Below are positions 1 to 7,513 of a DNA stretch of 64,000 nt, piece by piece. Numbering within the stretch: position 1 is the stretch's first letter; every line of letters begins with the position of its first letter. The notes beneath the pieces were generated by a model. That model did not search any database. It was not told the DNA's origin and worked only from the letters and a program-made list of their open reading frames with translations. The DNA is from Methylovirgula sp. 4M-Z18 (GTDB lineage Bacteria > Pseudomonadota > Alphaproteobacteria > Rhizobiales > Beijerinckiaceae): NCBI RefSeq assembly GCF_037890675.1, contig NZ_CP149574.1, positions 1,550,001 through 1,614,000 of the forward strand, given 5' to 3'. Position numbers and translations under genes: made by a program.

Positions 1-811
1 GGACGAGCCGTTCTCGGCGCTCGACGTGCTCACCGCCGAAACCCTGCGCACCGACCTTCTCGATCTGTGGACGGAAGGTCGCATGCCGACGAAATCGATT
101 TTGATGGTGACGCACAATATCGAGGAAGCGGTGCAGATGTGCGACCGCGTGCTCGTGCTGTCGTCGAACCCGGGCAAGATCGCGGCCGAAATCAAGGTCA
201 ATCTCACCCATCCACGCAACCGCGCCGACCCGGAATTCCGCCAATTGGTCGATCAGATCTACACACTGATGACCAAGCGCCAAGATCCGCGACAGACCCA
301 GGGCGCCTTCCCCGGCATGGGCATCGGCATGATCCTCCCGCGCGTCTCTACCAACACCATGGCCGGCTTCATGGAAGCCCTGGTTGCGGCGCCCTACAAC
401 GGTGTCGCCGACCTGCCGCATCTCGCCGACGACCTGACGATGGAGATCGACGAACTCTTCCCCGTCGCGGAAACGCTGCAATTGCTGCGCTTTGCCGAAC
501 TCGCGGAAGGCGACATCAAGATCACCCCGGCTGGACGGCGTTTCGCGGAATCGGAAGTGGATGTACGCAAGCGCCTCTTCGGCGACCATCTCGTGACCTA
601 TGTGCCGCTCGCCGGCCGCATTCGTCGCGTGCTCGACGAGCGCCCCACCCACGTCGCGCCTGCAAGCCGCTTCCGCGAAGAACTCGAGGACTACATGTCC
701 GAAGATTACGCCGAAACGACGCTGCGTTCTGTGACCAACTGGGGCCGCTACGGCGAGCTTTTCGCCTATGACGAGGCGGCGCAGGTGTTCAGCCTGGAGA
801 ACCCGCAGTAA
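1..811 (+). CDS. ABC transporter ATP-binding protein, NitT/TauT type, 3' part (5' end outside window)
   Basis: The reading frame is open from base 2, so the gene began before the window. The first visible residues are the end of Walker B and the D-loop (DEPFSALD), followed by the switch histidine motif (VTHNIEEA) about 35 residues later. This is the C-terminal third of an ABC ATPase of the nitrate/sulfonate/taurine import class. After residue ~95 the protein carries an extra ~170-residue C-terminal region typical of ATPases with the AAA-associated C-terminal domain, which is common in bicarbonate/nitrate-type ABC systems. Permease and binding protein would lie upstream, outside the window. 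A strong hairpin follows the stop. The substrate cannot be told from this fragment. Confidence 0.85.
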   Translation, partial: DEPFSALDVLTAETLRTDLLDLWTEGRMPTKSILMVTHNIEEAVQMCDRVLVLSSNPGKIAAEIKVNLTHPRNRADPEFRQLVDQIYTLMTKRQDPRQTQGAFPGMGIGMILPRVSTNTMAGFMEALVAAPYNGVADLPHLADDLTMEIDELFPVAETLQLLRFAELAEGDIKITPAGRRFAESEVDVRKRLFGDHLVTYVPLAGRIRRVLDERPTHVAPASRFREELEDYMSEDYAETTLRSVTNWGRYGELFAYDEAAQVFSLENPQ

Positions 812-856
812 GCGTGGAGCGCTACCGTCTTAAGTATGCGCCTATAAAAAGGCTTC

Positions 857-889
857 CTTATCATCCCGGGCTTTACCCGGGATGATAAG
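857..889. terminator. Perfect 14-bp hairpin between convergent genes
   Basis: A perfect inverted repeat (arms 857-870 and 876-889, loop cttta) lies between the ABC ATPase stop and the convergent MFS gene. It has no long T-run. It is probably a bidirectional terminator, and also a member of the TCATCC...GGATGA palindrome family seen again at 38658-38687. Confidence 0.6.
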
Positions 890-981
890 TGTTAGTGTTA
901 CGAGAGTCTGAGGCAAAGTAGTTGGAGTAATTTGCCGCTTCGGCCGCAAACATTTCCACCGGCCGGTCAACCCGCTGCTTC

Positions 982-2502
982 TTATTCGGCGCCGATCGCG
1001 ATTGCGGTTTCGTCCCTTTGATCGCTGCGCACGTTCAGTGAGAGAAACACCACAATCGCAGTCAGAATCGTGATGCCGGTGAGCACGTCGAGCAGCAGGC
1101 TAAAGGCGCTGCCGTAGTGCTGGACAATCTCGGCGGCGGGCATAGGCGCTAAGAGATCGGCGCCTTCCGCCATATTGCCGGTCACGAGCTTTTGCGCGGC
1201 GAGCGAGGCATTGCCTCCGGGAAGCCGCACAGCAATCACCCCCCCGAGAAGGGCGTTGACGAGCGCCAATGCGATGCATTCACCGGCCACGCGGATGGTC
1301 GAGAAAATGCCCGCCGCCATGCCAGCGCGCTCCTTCGGCACGACGCTCACCGCCAGCCCATCCATCAGGCCCCAAGGCAGGCTGATGCCGATGCCGATGG
1401 TGAGGAGCGGGCCGGCAAAAGCGTCGAGCTGCGTGCCGACCGGCATGCGGCTGAGCCAATAGAGCCCGCTGGCGCAAATGAGGAGGCCGATGCCGCACAG
1501 GAATGCCGGCGCGATCCAGCGCACAAGGAAGCCCGCGGCCAAGGGCAGGATCAGCAAGGGCGCGGAAAGGATGAACATCATGCGGCCAGTGAGCGGCTCA
1601 CCGATCTGCTCGATGCCAACGAAGCGGATCGGCATCAGCACGAGCAGCACGACGAAGGCATAGGCCGGCGCGGCCGCGAGAAGCTGGACGCCGACGAAGC
1701 GCGGAAAGCGGAACAGAGATAGATCGAGCATCGGCCTTGCCGCGTGCGTCTCGATCCGGACGAACCACGCGGCGAGAACCGCTGCTGCGGCCAGCAAGGC
1801 GAGAACGAGCGGGTCGCTCCAGCCGCTCGCCGGCGCCTGCAGCACGCCCCAGGTCAAAAGGCTCAAGGCGCCGGTGAAAGTGAGCGCGCCGGGCCAATCC
1901 AACGTGCGCGCTTCGGGGTCGTGCGACTCGCGCATGAACATCAGCGCCGTTGTGAAGGCGGCGCAAGTCAGCGCTACCACGAGCCAGAAGATCGAATGCC
2001 ACCCGATGGCATTGACCATCGCGCCGGCGCTCACCGGCCCGCAGCACAGACCGATGCCGAAACTGGTGCCGACGAGGCTGAAAGCCCGCATCCGATGAGG
2101 CCCATCGAGGTCCTGCGCGAGGGCCGCAAGGCCGCTGGCAAAGGCCAGCGCCGCGGCAATGCCCTGCACCGCGCGCAAAGCTATGAAGGTTTCGATCGAG
2201 GCGGCGAAAGCGAGACCGAGGGAGGCGAGCGCGAACGCTCCGGTGCCGGCGAGGAAGGCGCGCTTCCGACCATAGCGATCGGCCAATGTGCCCATCGCCA
2301 TCAGCGCACTGGCGAAGCCGAGCATGAAGGCGTTAGTGATCCAGTTGAGTGCGACGGGACTGCCGCCGAGATCGCGAAAAATCGCGCCGAGCGCCACGGC
2401 GGGGCCGGTGAAGGTGAGGGGCATGGCGATGGCGGCGAGACACATGGCAAACAGCACGAAACCGCTTCTGACCGCGCTGGCGCGGTGTGAAGAGTTAATC
2501 AT
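982..2502 (-). CDS. MFS drug-type exporter (DHA2-like, 14 TM class)
   Basis: This ~506-residue major facilitator protein has many hydrophobic helices, the MFS loop-2/3 motif (GTLADRYGRKRAF) and a motif-C-like glycine-rich helix (GTSFGIGLCCGPVSAGAM). Length and helix count fit the EmrB/QacA-like DHA2 family of proton-driven exporters in the inner membrane; the substrate is unknown. The frame stays open upstream to 2592, but the extra 30 residues are basic and low-complexity, so the ATG at 2502 (MINSSHRAS) is preferred although its ribosome site is weak. It is transcribed divergently from the LysR gene at 2706, the usual arrangement of an exporter and its regulator. Confidence 0.85.
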   Translation of the reverse strand: MINSSHRASAVRSGFVLFAMCLAAIAMPLTFTGPAVALGAIFRDLGGSPVALNWITNAFMLGFASALMAMGTLADRYGRKRAFLAGTGAFALASLGLAFAASIETFIALRAVQGIAAALAFASGLAALAQDLDGPHRMRAFSLVGTSFGIGLCCGPVSAGAMVNAIGWHSIFWLVVALTCAAFTTALMFMRESHDPEARTLDWPGALTFTGALSLLTWGVLQAPASGWSDPLVLALLAAAAVLAAWFVRIETHAARPMLDLSLFRFPRFVGVQLLAAAPAYAFVVLLVLMPIRFVGIEQIGEPLTGRMMFILSAPLLILPLAAGFLVRWIAPAFLCGIGLLICASGLYWLSRMPVGTQLDAFAGPLLTIGIGISLPWGLMDGLAVSVVPKERAGMAAGIFSTIRVAGECIALALVNALLGGVIAVRLPGGNASLAAQKLVTGNMAEGADLLAPMPAAEIVQHYGSAFSLLLDVLTGITILTAIVVFLSLNVRSDQRDETAIAIGAE

Positions 2503-2705
2503 GATGGACTCGTTCGATGGGAGGCAGCGGCGCTTAAGGCGCCTTGCTGCGGGAGAGGTGACGGCGGCCGATGGCCGCGCGGTCATGAGCAAGATCTAAG
2601 GCGCGGCGGCCAGCGCGACTATGCCGCTCGGGTTCCGAACATTGCAGCGCGGAATTCTCGAATGCAGACTTGTTCTTTCGTGTCTCTGCGGCAAAATACG
2701 GGAGA

Positions 2706-3593
2706 ATGGAAAATCACGGCAATCTGATCGCCTTCGTTCGCACCGCGGACCTCGGCAGTTTCGCCGCTGCGGGCCGCGTGCTCGGGCTGTCCGCTTCGGC
2801 GGTCGGCAAGGCGGTGGCACGGCTCGAGGCGCATGTCGGCGTGCGGCTGTTCCATCGCTCGACGCGCAACATTCGCCTGACCGAGGAGGGCGCGCTGTTT
2901 CACGGGCGCTGCCGGCGCATTTTGGAAGATCTCGATGAGGCGAAGGCGCTTCTCGCCCATGGGCGTGACGAGCCGCGTGGCCGCCTGCGCGTGAGCACGC
3001 CGATCGTGACCTATCACCTGTTGATGCCGGTGCTGCCGGAGTTCATCCTCTCGCATGCGCAGATCGAATTGGACCTCGATTTCAATGACCATCTCGTCGA
3101 TCTGATCGACGAGAATGTCGACGTCGCCATCCGCTCGGGCGATCTGCCGGATTCGCGGATGATGTCGCGCCGTCTGTGCCAGTTTCAAATGGTTCTGTGC
3201 GCCGCACCGGCTTATCTGGCTCAATATGATGAGCCGCAGACGCCCGCGGATCTTGCGCGGCATCGCGCGATTCAATTCCGTTTCGCCTATAGCGGCCGCA
3301 TTCTGGATTGGCCGCTCAAAGCGCCGCATGAGGGCGCCGAGCGTACAATGGCGCGTGCGATGAGCGCTAACAATATGGAGGCGCTGCATGCGGCGACGCG
3401 CGCCGGTATCGGCATCGCCTGCATGCCGAATTTTCTCGTTCAGCCGTCGCTGCAAAGTGGCGCTTTGAGCTTGGTTTTGCCTGACTTTGTCACCGGGCCG
3501 CGGGCTTTCAATATGCTCTGGCTTGCGAATCGCCACCCCATGCCGAAAGTGCGCGCTTTTGTCGAATTCATCAGCCGCAAACTGGCCGTCTAA
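2706..3593 (+). CDS. LysR-family transcriptional regulator
   Basis: The protein has ~295 residues. The N-terminal winged helix-turn-helix (residues ~3-62, with the ADLGSFAAAGRVLGLSASAVGKAVARLE-type signature) is followed by the LysR co-inducer domain, which begins with GRLRVSTP near residue 88. The ATG at 2706 has a purine-rich stretch (gggaga) just upstream and begins MENHGNL, the usual distance from the HTH; the frame extends to 2670 but that adds non-family residues. It is divergent from the MFS exporter at 982-2502, so it probably controls that gene from the ~200-bp shared intergenic region. The effector is unknown. Confidence 0.88.
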   Translation: MENHGNLIAFVRTADLGSFAAAGRVLGLSASAVGKAVARLEAHVGVRLFHRSTRNIRLTEEGALFHGRCRRILEDLDEAKALLAHGRDEPRGRLRVSTPIVTYHLLMPVLPEFILSHAQIELDLDFNDHLVDLIDENVDVAIRSGDLPDSRMMSRRLCQFQMVLCAAPAYLAQYDEPQTPADLARHRAIQFRFAYSGRILDWPLKAPHEGAERTMARAMSANNMEALHAATRAGIGIACMPNFLVQPSLQSGALSLVLPDFVTGPRAFNMLWLANRHPMPKVRAFVEFISRKLAV

Positions 3594-3624
3594 AGTGCTG
3601 GCCCCGCTCCTCCGCTGACGGGTA

Positions 3625-4416
3625 TCACGGAAAATGCTGCAGCGGGCCGTTGCCTTTGCCGACATGCAGGCGATCCGCCGCCGCGATAGCCCGCGTCACG
3701 TAGGATTTGGCCGCGCCCACCGCCGCATATAGATCGAGCCCCTTGGCGAGGCCGGCCGCGACGGCGGCGGATAATGTGCATCCGGTGCCATGGGTGTTTT
3801 TCGCCGCGATGCGATGCGCCGCGAAATGATGCAGATCGGTGCCGTCGTAGAGCACGTCGATGCTTTCCTCGCCGGCGCCATGCCCGCCTTTCAACAGGAC
3901 GGCGGCGCATCCGAACGCGTGCAAAGCCTTTGCCTGTATTTCCATGCCCGCGACATCCGTCGCCATATCGGTGTGCAGAAGCGCAGCCGCCTCGGGCAGA
4001 TTGGGCGTGACGAGATGAGCCCGGGGGAAGAGCCGCGCGCGCAGGAGATCGAGGGCGTCTTCGGCGAGCAGTGCGCGGCCGCTGCTGGAGACCAGAACGG
4101 TATCAAGCACGAGCGGCAGTGCGGGATAGCGCTGCAGAACCTCGGCAATCGCCATGATATTTGCCGCATTGGCAAGCATGCCGATCTTCGCCGCGCTGAC
4201 GTGCATATCGCTCAGCACGCTGGTCATCTGTGCGGCGACGATCTCCGCTGGCACCGCATGAATCGCCTGCACGCCAAGGGTATTTTGCGCCGTCACCGCG
4301 GTGATCGCGCTCGTGCCATAGACGCCGAGCGCGGCGAAGGTTTTCAGATCCGCCTGAATACCCGCACCTCCCCCTGAGTCGGAGCCGGCGATGGTGAGGG
4401 CGATGGGGGTCGGCAC
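3625..4416 (-). CDS. thiD: Hydroxymethylpyrimidine/phosphomethylpyrimidine kinase
   Basis: This 263-residue ribokinase-fold enzyme phosphorylates HMP and HMP-P in thiamine biosynthesis. Diagnostic features are the N-terminal substrate-binding motif AGSDSGGGAGIQADLK (residues ~10-25) and the C-terminal anion-hole motif HGTGCT. Length matches ThiD from other bacteria. The start is GTG at 4416, preceded by a good ribosome site (ctggag). The gene is alone: no other thi gene is beside it, and no THI-box/TPP riboswitch motif was found in the 165 bp upstream. Confidence 0.93.
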   Translation of the reverse strand: MPTPIALTIAGSDSGGGAGIQADLKTFAALGVYGTSAITAVTAQNTLGVQAIHAVPAEIVAAQMTSVLSDMHVSAAKIGMLANAANIMAIAEVLQRYPALPLVLDTVLVSSSGRALLAEDALDLLRARLFPRAHLVTPNLPEAAALLHTDMATDVAGMEIQAKALHAFGCAAVLLKGGHGAGEESIDVLYDGTDLHHFAAHRIAAKNTHGTGCTLSAAVAAGLAKGLDLYAAVGAAKSYVTRAIAAADRLHVGKGNGPLQHFP

Positions 4417-4593
4417 GGGAAACTCCAGAAACTCGCTCGGACTTTGGCGAAACCAATCTTATTGGGGGCGGTCTAGGTCAATGAGCACCAATATAGGCGT
4501 TCGCGATGGCGATGACGAGCAGCACTGCTGACACTCCTTAACGCGGCCGAGGTCTATGTTGCCCCATCGGCAACAGCAGCCATGGAGGCGATG

Positions 4594-5046
4594 ATGAGAG
4601 TTAAGGGGTTTGACACCCATTCGCTGCACATGCAGCCGATGCTTTTACTGACATTCCAGGCGCCATTCAGCGATGTCGAGCGGATCATGGCGGAGGTTGT
4701 GAAGATCGCACCGCTCCGCATGGGCCGCTACGACAGTAATTCCTATCAGTCGGCGCCCGGCATCGAGCGCTATCGGCCGTTGGAGGGCGCGGCGGCCGGC
4801 GCCGAGCACGAGGTGCGCAGGCGCCCCGAAGTCGTCGAAGTGTCGTTCGAACTGGCCAGCGACCAAGCGCTGGCGACCCAAGTCATCGAGGCGATTTTCA
4901 ACGCACATTCCTATCAAGAGCCGGTGATCCGCGTTCAGCCCATTCTGGCCAGCCGCTCGAAAGGGCTCGACGATACCCACAACCCCAACCGCTGGTGGAA
5001 CACCACCGGCGATTGGAAGAAGCGTGCCGCCGAGTTGATCGAGTGA
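4594..5046 (+). CDS. Small conserved protein resembling the NIF3/YqfO (PII/CutA-like) insertion domain
   Basis: This ~150-residue soluble protein has no signal peptide. The fold is suggested by an N-terminal beta strand followed by a helix, and a C-terminal segment close to the YqfO/CutA-like pattern (AHSYQEPVIRVQPI, a H-Y-x-E-P strand). The middle contains GRYDSNSYQSAPGIERYRPLEGA, similar to the 'G.Y...SF...G...FRP..GA' pattern of NIF3-associated domains. Function is unknown; those domains are thought to bind small ligands or metals. ATG at 4594 is preferred because GGAGG at 4584-4588 precedes it; ATG 4582 is in frame but would contain that site. Confidence 0.7.
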   Translation: MRVKGFDTHSLHMQPMLLLTFQAPFSDVERIMAEVVKIAPLRMGRYDSNSYQSAPGIERYRPLEGAAAGAEHEVRRRPEVVEVSFELASDQALATQVIEAIFNAHSYQEPVIRVQPILASRSKGLDDTHNPNRWWNTTGDWKKRAAELIE

Positions 5047-5188
5047 GGCAAGCGCCTTATGTCTTCCAGCCGCGCTTCTCTCTGGCTTCGGAGCGTGATT
5101 GCGGCTAATCTGCTGAGCGGGACCAGGGGCGGAACCAGCTTCGCGAGGCGTTGGCCGCCACCGGGATTTTTCACACGGAGGGGCGCGT

Positions 5189-5782
5189 GTGATATCGATT
5201 TCGGTTGGGGGATCGCAGTCGGGCGAGGATTGGACGCAGCATCTCTGGATTCCGGTGCTGTTGTTCGTCCTGCAGCAGCTGATTTCAGCCTATTTGCAGT
5301 CAGGCAGTGTCTATCGCAAGCGGTTGCTTCTCCTCGGCGCCGTGATCGACGAAATCGAAGGGATCATCGCGTATATAGATCCGATCTTGGCGAGTTTGCG
5401 CGAGGGTTTCACCGACGACTATTTCGCAACGGCGGTTTCGGAGCCCGGCTACTATCTCTACACCGTCGAGGCCGATAGCGTGCCGAGTTTCTTCAGGACG
5501 GAAGCGGCCGATTTTCTTTTCCTGACACGCGAAACCTATTCGCAAATGGTGCGGTTCCACAATCAGGAAATGCTAGCTCTGGAATTGATCGGCAATCTGA
5601 CATCCGATCCATTCAAGAATCTCCCCGCCAGACGCAAATTAGCGGCGATCCGGGATGTCGTTACGGCGCTGGACGAAACCCGCCTATACGGCCAAGACGC
5701 CAAAAACAAACTGAACACGGAACTGCTCACGTGGCAAGCAAAGTGGCGAAGTTATTTGCCATTCTACGGTAAGGGATTGTAA
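5189..5782 (+). CDS. Hypothetical protein with one N-terminal membrane segment
   Basis: This 197-residue protein starts at GTG 5189, preceded by a strong ribosome site (ggaggg, 5177-5183). A hydrophobic segment near residues 17-35 (HLWIPVLLFVLQQLISAYLQ) could be a membrane anchor; the rest is predicted helical and mixed-charge with no motif I recognise. It sits in a low-annotation strip between the NIF3-like gene and the convergent HtrA-type protease. It could be a strain-specific accessory gene. Confidence 0.6.
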   Translation: MISISVGGSQSGEDWTQHLWIPVLLFVLQQLISAYLQSGSVYRKRLLLLGAVIDEIEGIIAYIDPILASLREGFTDDYFATAVSEPGYYLYTVEADSVPSFFRTEAADFLFLTRETYSQMVRFHNQEMLALELIGNLTSDPFKNLPARRKLAAIRDVVTALDETRLYGQDAKNKLNTELLTWQAKWRSYLPFYGKGL

Positions 5783-6006
5783 TCGGACCTGACGGGTAAG
5801 CGCATGCAAGCACGACGCATTACGGCTTTCAGCAAAGCGATGCGGCGCTCCGGTTAAGTAGCGATGCCTTTAACGATTGGAGGGAACGGCTTCATTGTCA
5901 TATCCTTCGGGAAATTCTTCGCGCCAGTTGATTTGAATTCATAGCATTGAACGGCGCACATGTCACGGCGCGCCGTTCCGCGCTACACGGGTTGCATCGC
6001 AGCCCG

Positions 6007-7035
6007 TCATCTCTTGCGTTCCTTCAGCCCGATCCAGAAGCGCAGCTTTTCCGAGCGGCGCAGCACGTCGACGGGAATTGTGCGGTTGATGCGGTCGGCA
6101 TTCAAGAGCCGCACCAGTACGTCAGCGCCGGTCACCGGCACGTCGTCGAGGCTCAGGATGATGTCGCCGGTCAAAAGGCCGGCCTCGTCCGCCGGGCTGC
6201 CCCGTTCGACCGTGGTGATCGTCGCGCCGGTCTCCTGCAGGTCCTTGCGCAGCGCGATGCGGCGTGGGATGACGATATTGGCGGCGCCGATCCCGATATA
6301 GCCGCGCCGCACCCGTCCGTGCCGCACAATTTCGCCCATGACGAAATTGGCGGTGTTGGAGGCGACCGCGAAGCAAATGCCCTGCGCGCCCTGAATGATC
6401 GCGGTGTTGATGCCGATTACCTCGCCCCGCGCGGAGACGAGCGGCCCACCGGAATTGCCGGGGTTGAGCGCGGCATCGGTCTGGATCACATCGTCAATCA
6501 GGCGGCCGTTCTGCGAGCGCAGCGAGCGCCCGAGCGCCGAGACGACGCCGGTCGTCACGGTGGCGTCGAAGCCGAGCGGGTTGCCGATGGCGATGGCGAT
6601 CTGGCCGCGCCGCAGCTTGTGCGAGTCGCCGAGCGCGGCATAGTCGAGAGAGGTGTTCTCGTCGATCCGCAGCAGCGCGAGATCGGTGTCCGGGTCGTCG
6701 CCGAGCACGCGGGCCGAGAGCACGCGGCCATCGAGCGTCGTGACGTCGGCCTGCCGGCCGGCTTGGATCACGTGGTTGTTGGTCAGCACAAAGCCGTCCG
6801 GCGATATGATCACGCCGGAACCGGAGCCTGCGCGCTGGCCGGTGCCGGGACGTTTGATATCAAGCCGCACGACGGCCGGGCCGACCCGGTCGACGACGCT
6901 CGTGACGGTCTGCGAATAGGCGTCGAGCAGGGCTTCGTCCGACGGGGCGGCCGGCTGCGTGGATCCTGAGGGAGAAGAAAAGTCGTCAAGTATGGGCGTG
7001 GCATCCACCCAGGCGACGTGAAAATCATCAAGCAT
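6007..7035 (-). CDS. HtrA/DegP-type trypsin-like serine protease with one PDZ domain
   Basis: The 342-residue S1C protease has all catalytic residues visible: His88 (TNNHVI), Asp118 (DTDLALLRI) and Ser195 (GNSGGP). One PDZ domain occupies roughly residues 245-335 (GATITTVERGSPADEAGLLTGDIILSLD). Family members degrade or sense misfolded envelope proteins. The N terminus (MLDDFHVAWVD...) has no signal peptide or membrane anchor, unlike most DegP/DegS proteins, so the enzyme may be cytoplasmic. The ATG at 7035 has a ribosome site (aaagga) about 8 nt upstream, and no in-frame extension with a signal sequence is present. It is shorter than DegP because it lacks the second PDZ domain. Confidence 0.88.
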   Translation of the reverse strand: MLDDFHVAWVDATPILDDFSSPSGSTQPAAPSDEALLDAYSQTVTSVVDRVGPAVVRLDIKRPGTGQRAGSGSGVIISPDGFVLTNNHVIQAGRQADVTTLDGRVLSARVLGDDPDTDLALLRIDENTSLDYAALGDSHKLRRGQIAIAIGNPLGFDATVTTGVVSALGRSLRSQNGRLIDDVIQTDAALNPGNSGGPLVSARGEVIGINTAIIQGAQGICFAVASNTANFVMGEIVRHGRVRRGYIGIGAANIVIPRRIALRKDLQETGATITTVERGSPADEAGLLTGDIILSLDDVPVTGADVLVRLLNADRINRTIPVDVLRRSEKLRFWIGLKERKR

Positions 7036-7513
7036 GGAAGTTTCCTTTGTTGCCCAATGATATGGGGAGGGGCGGGGGCGGTTGCCAGGGGCGGGTTGAG
7101 ACCCGTTCGGCGTGAGGCCTCGCGCGTCACCGCCACGAATCCTGGTTCTTATCTCCCCTCCGGATCGATTACCCGCACCTGATGGGGCAGGTCCGCGCTA
7201 CAGGTTCACAGCACTAGGTTGACGTTGGCGGCGCCCGCGCCCGGGGGCCAAGCTCGGCACCAACAGGCCCGCCCCGCCCTGTGCCGCCAAGCCGGTCGTG
7301 AATGCTCCACAAGGCAGGACGATGGCTTTGATAATTTTAAGCGATTGGGCGCACGAGCCATGCCCGGTGCGGATAGCTGGTAGAACCAAGCCTAGAGGTG
7401 GTTGGCAGGGCGCGCAAAGGCGTGAAGACTGTCCGCGCGAGGTTTGCGCCTATAGCCAAGCGGACCAAACCGCACTAATTTCGTCTCCATCCCCTCCCAG
7501 TCAGGATATCCCC
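7036..7513. other. Intergenic region between divergent protease and CoxL-like genes
   Basis: These ~480 bp separate two divergent genes. The CoxL frame is open from 7298, but the product of 7298-7513 looks like random translation, so it is treated as leader. GC-rich inverted segments (for example around 7240-7300) could fold, but no promoter, riboswitch or RNA gene can be supported. Confidence 0.4.

Noticed and set aside
2619-3665. 348-codon minus-strand ORF opposite the LysR gene
   Set aside because: The plus-strand frame is a clear LysR regulator; the antisense product is Arg/His-rich and unlike any protein family.
4417-4581. TPP riboswitch upstream of thiD
   Set aside because: No THI-box-like conserved segments (CUGAGA / ACCUGA) are visible on the minus strand.
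5059-5478. 139-codon ORF overlapping the hypothetical membrane protein
   Set aside because: It lies in another frame of the 5189-5782 gene, which has the stronger ribosome site and a membrane segment.
7298-7513. N-terminal extension of the CoxL-like gene
   Set aside because: The extra 72 residues do not look like the family N terminus, which begins cleanly at ATG 7514.
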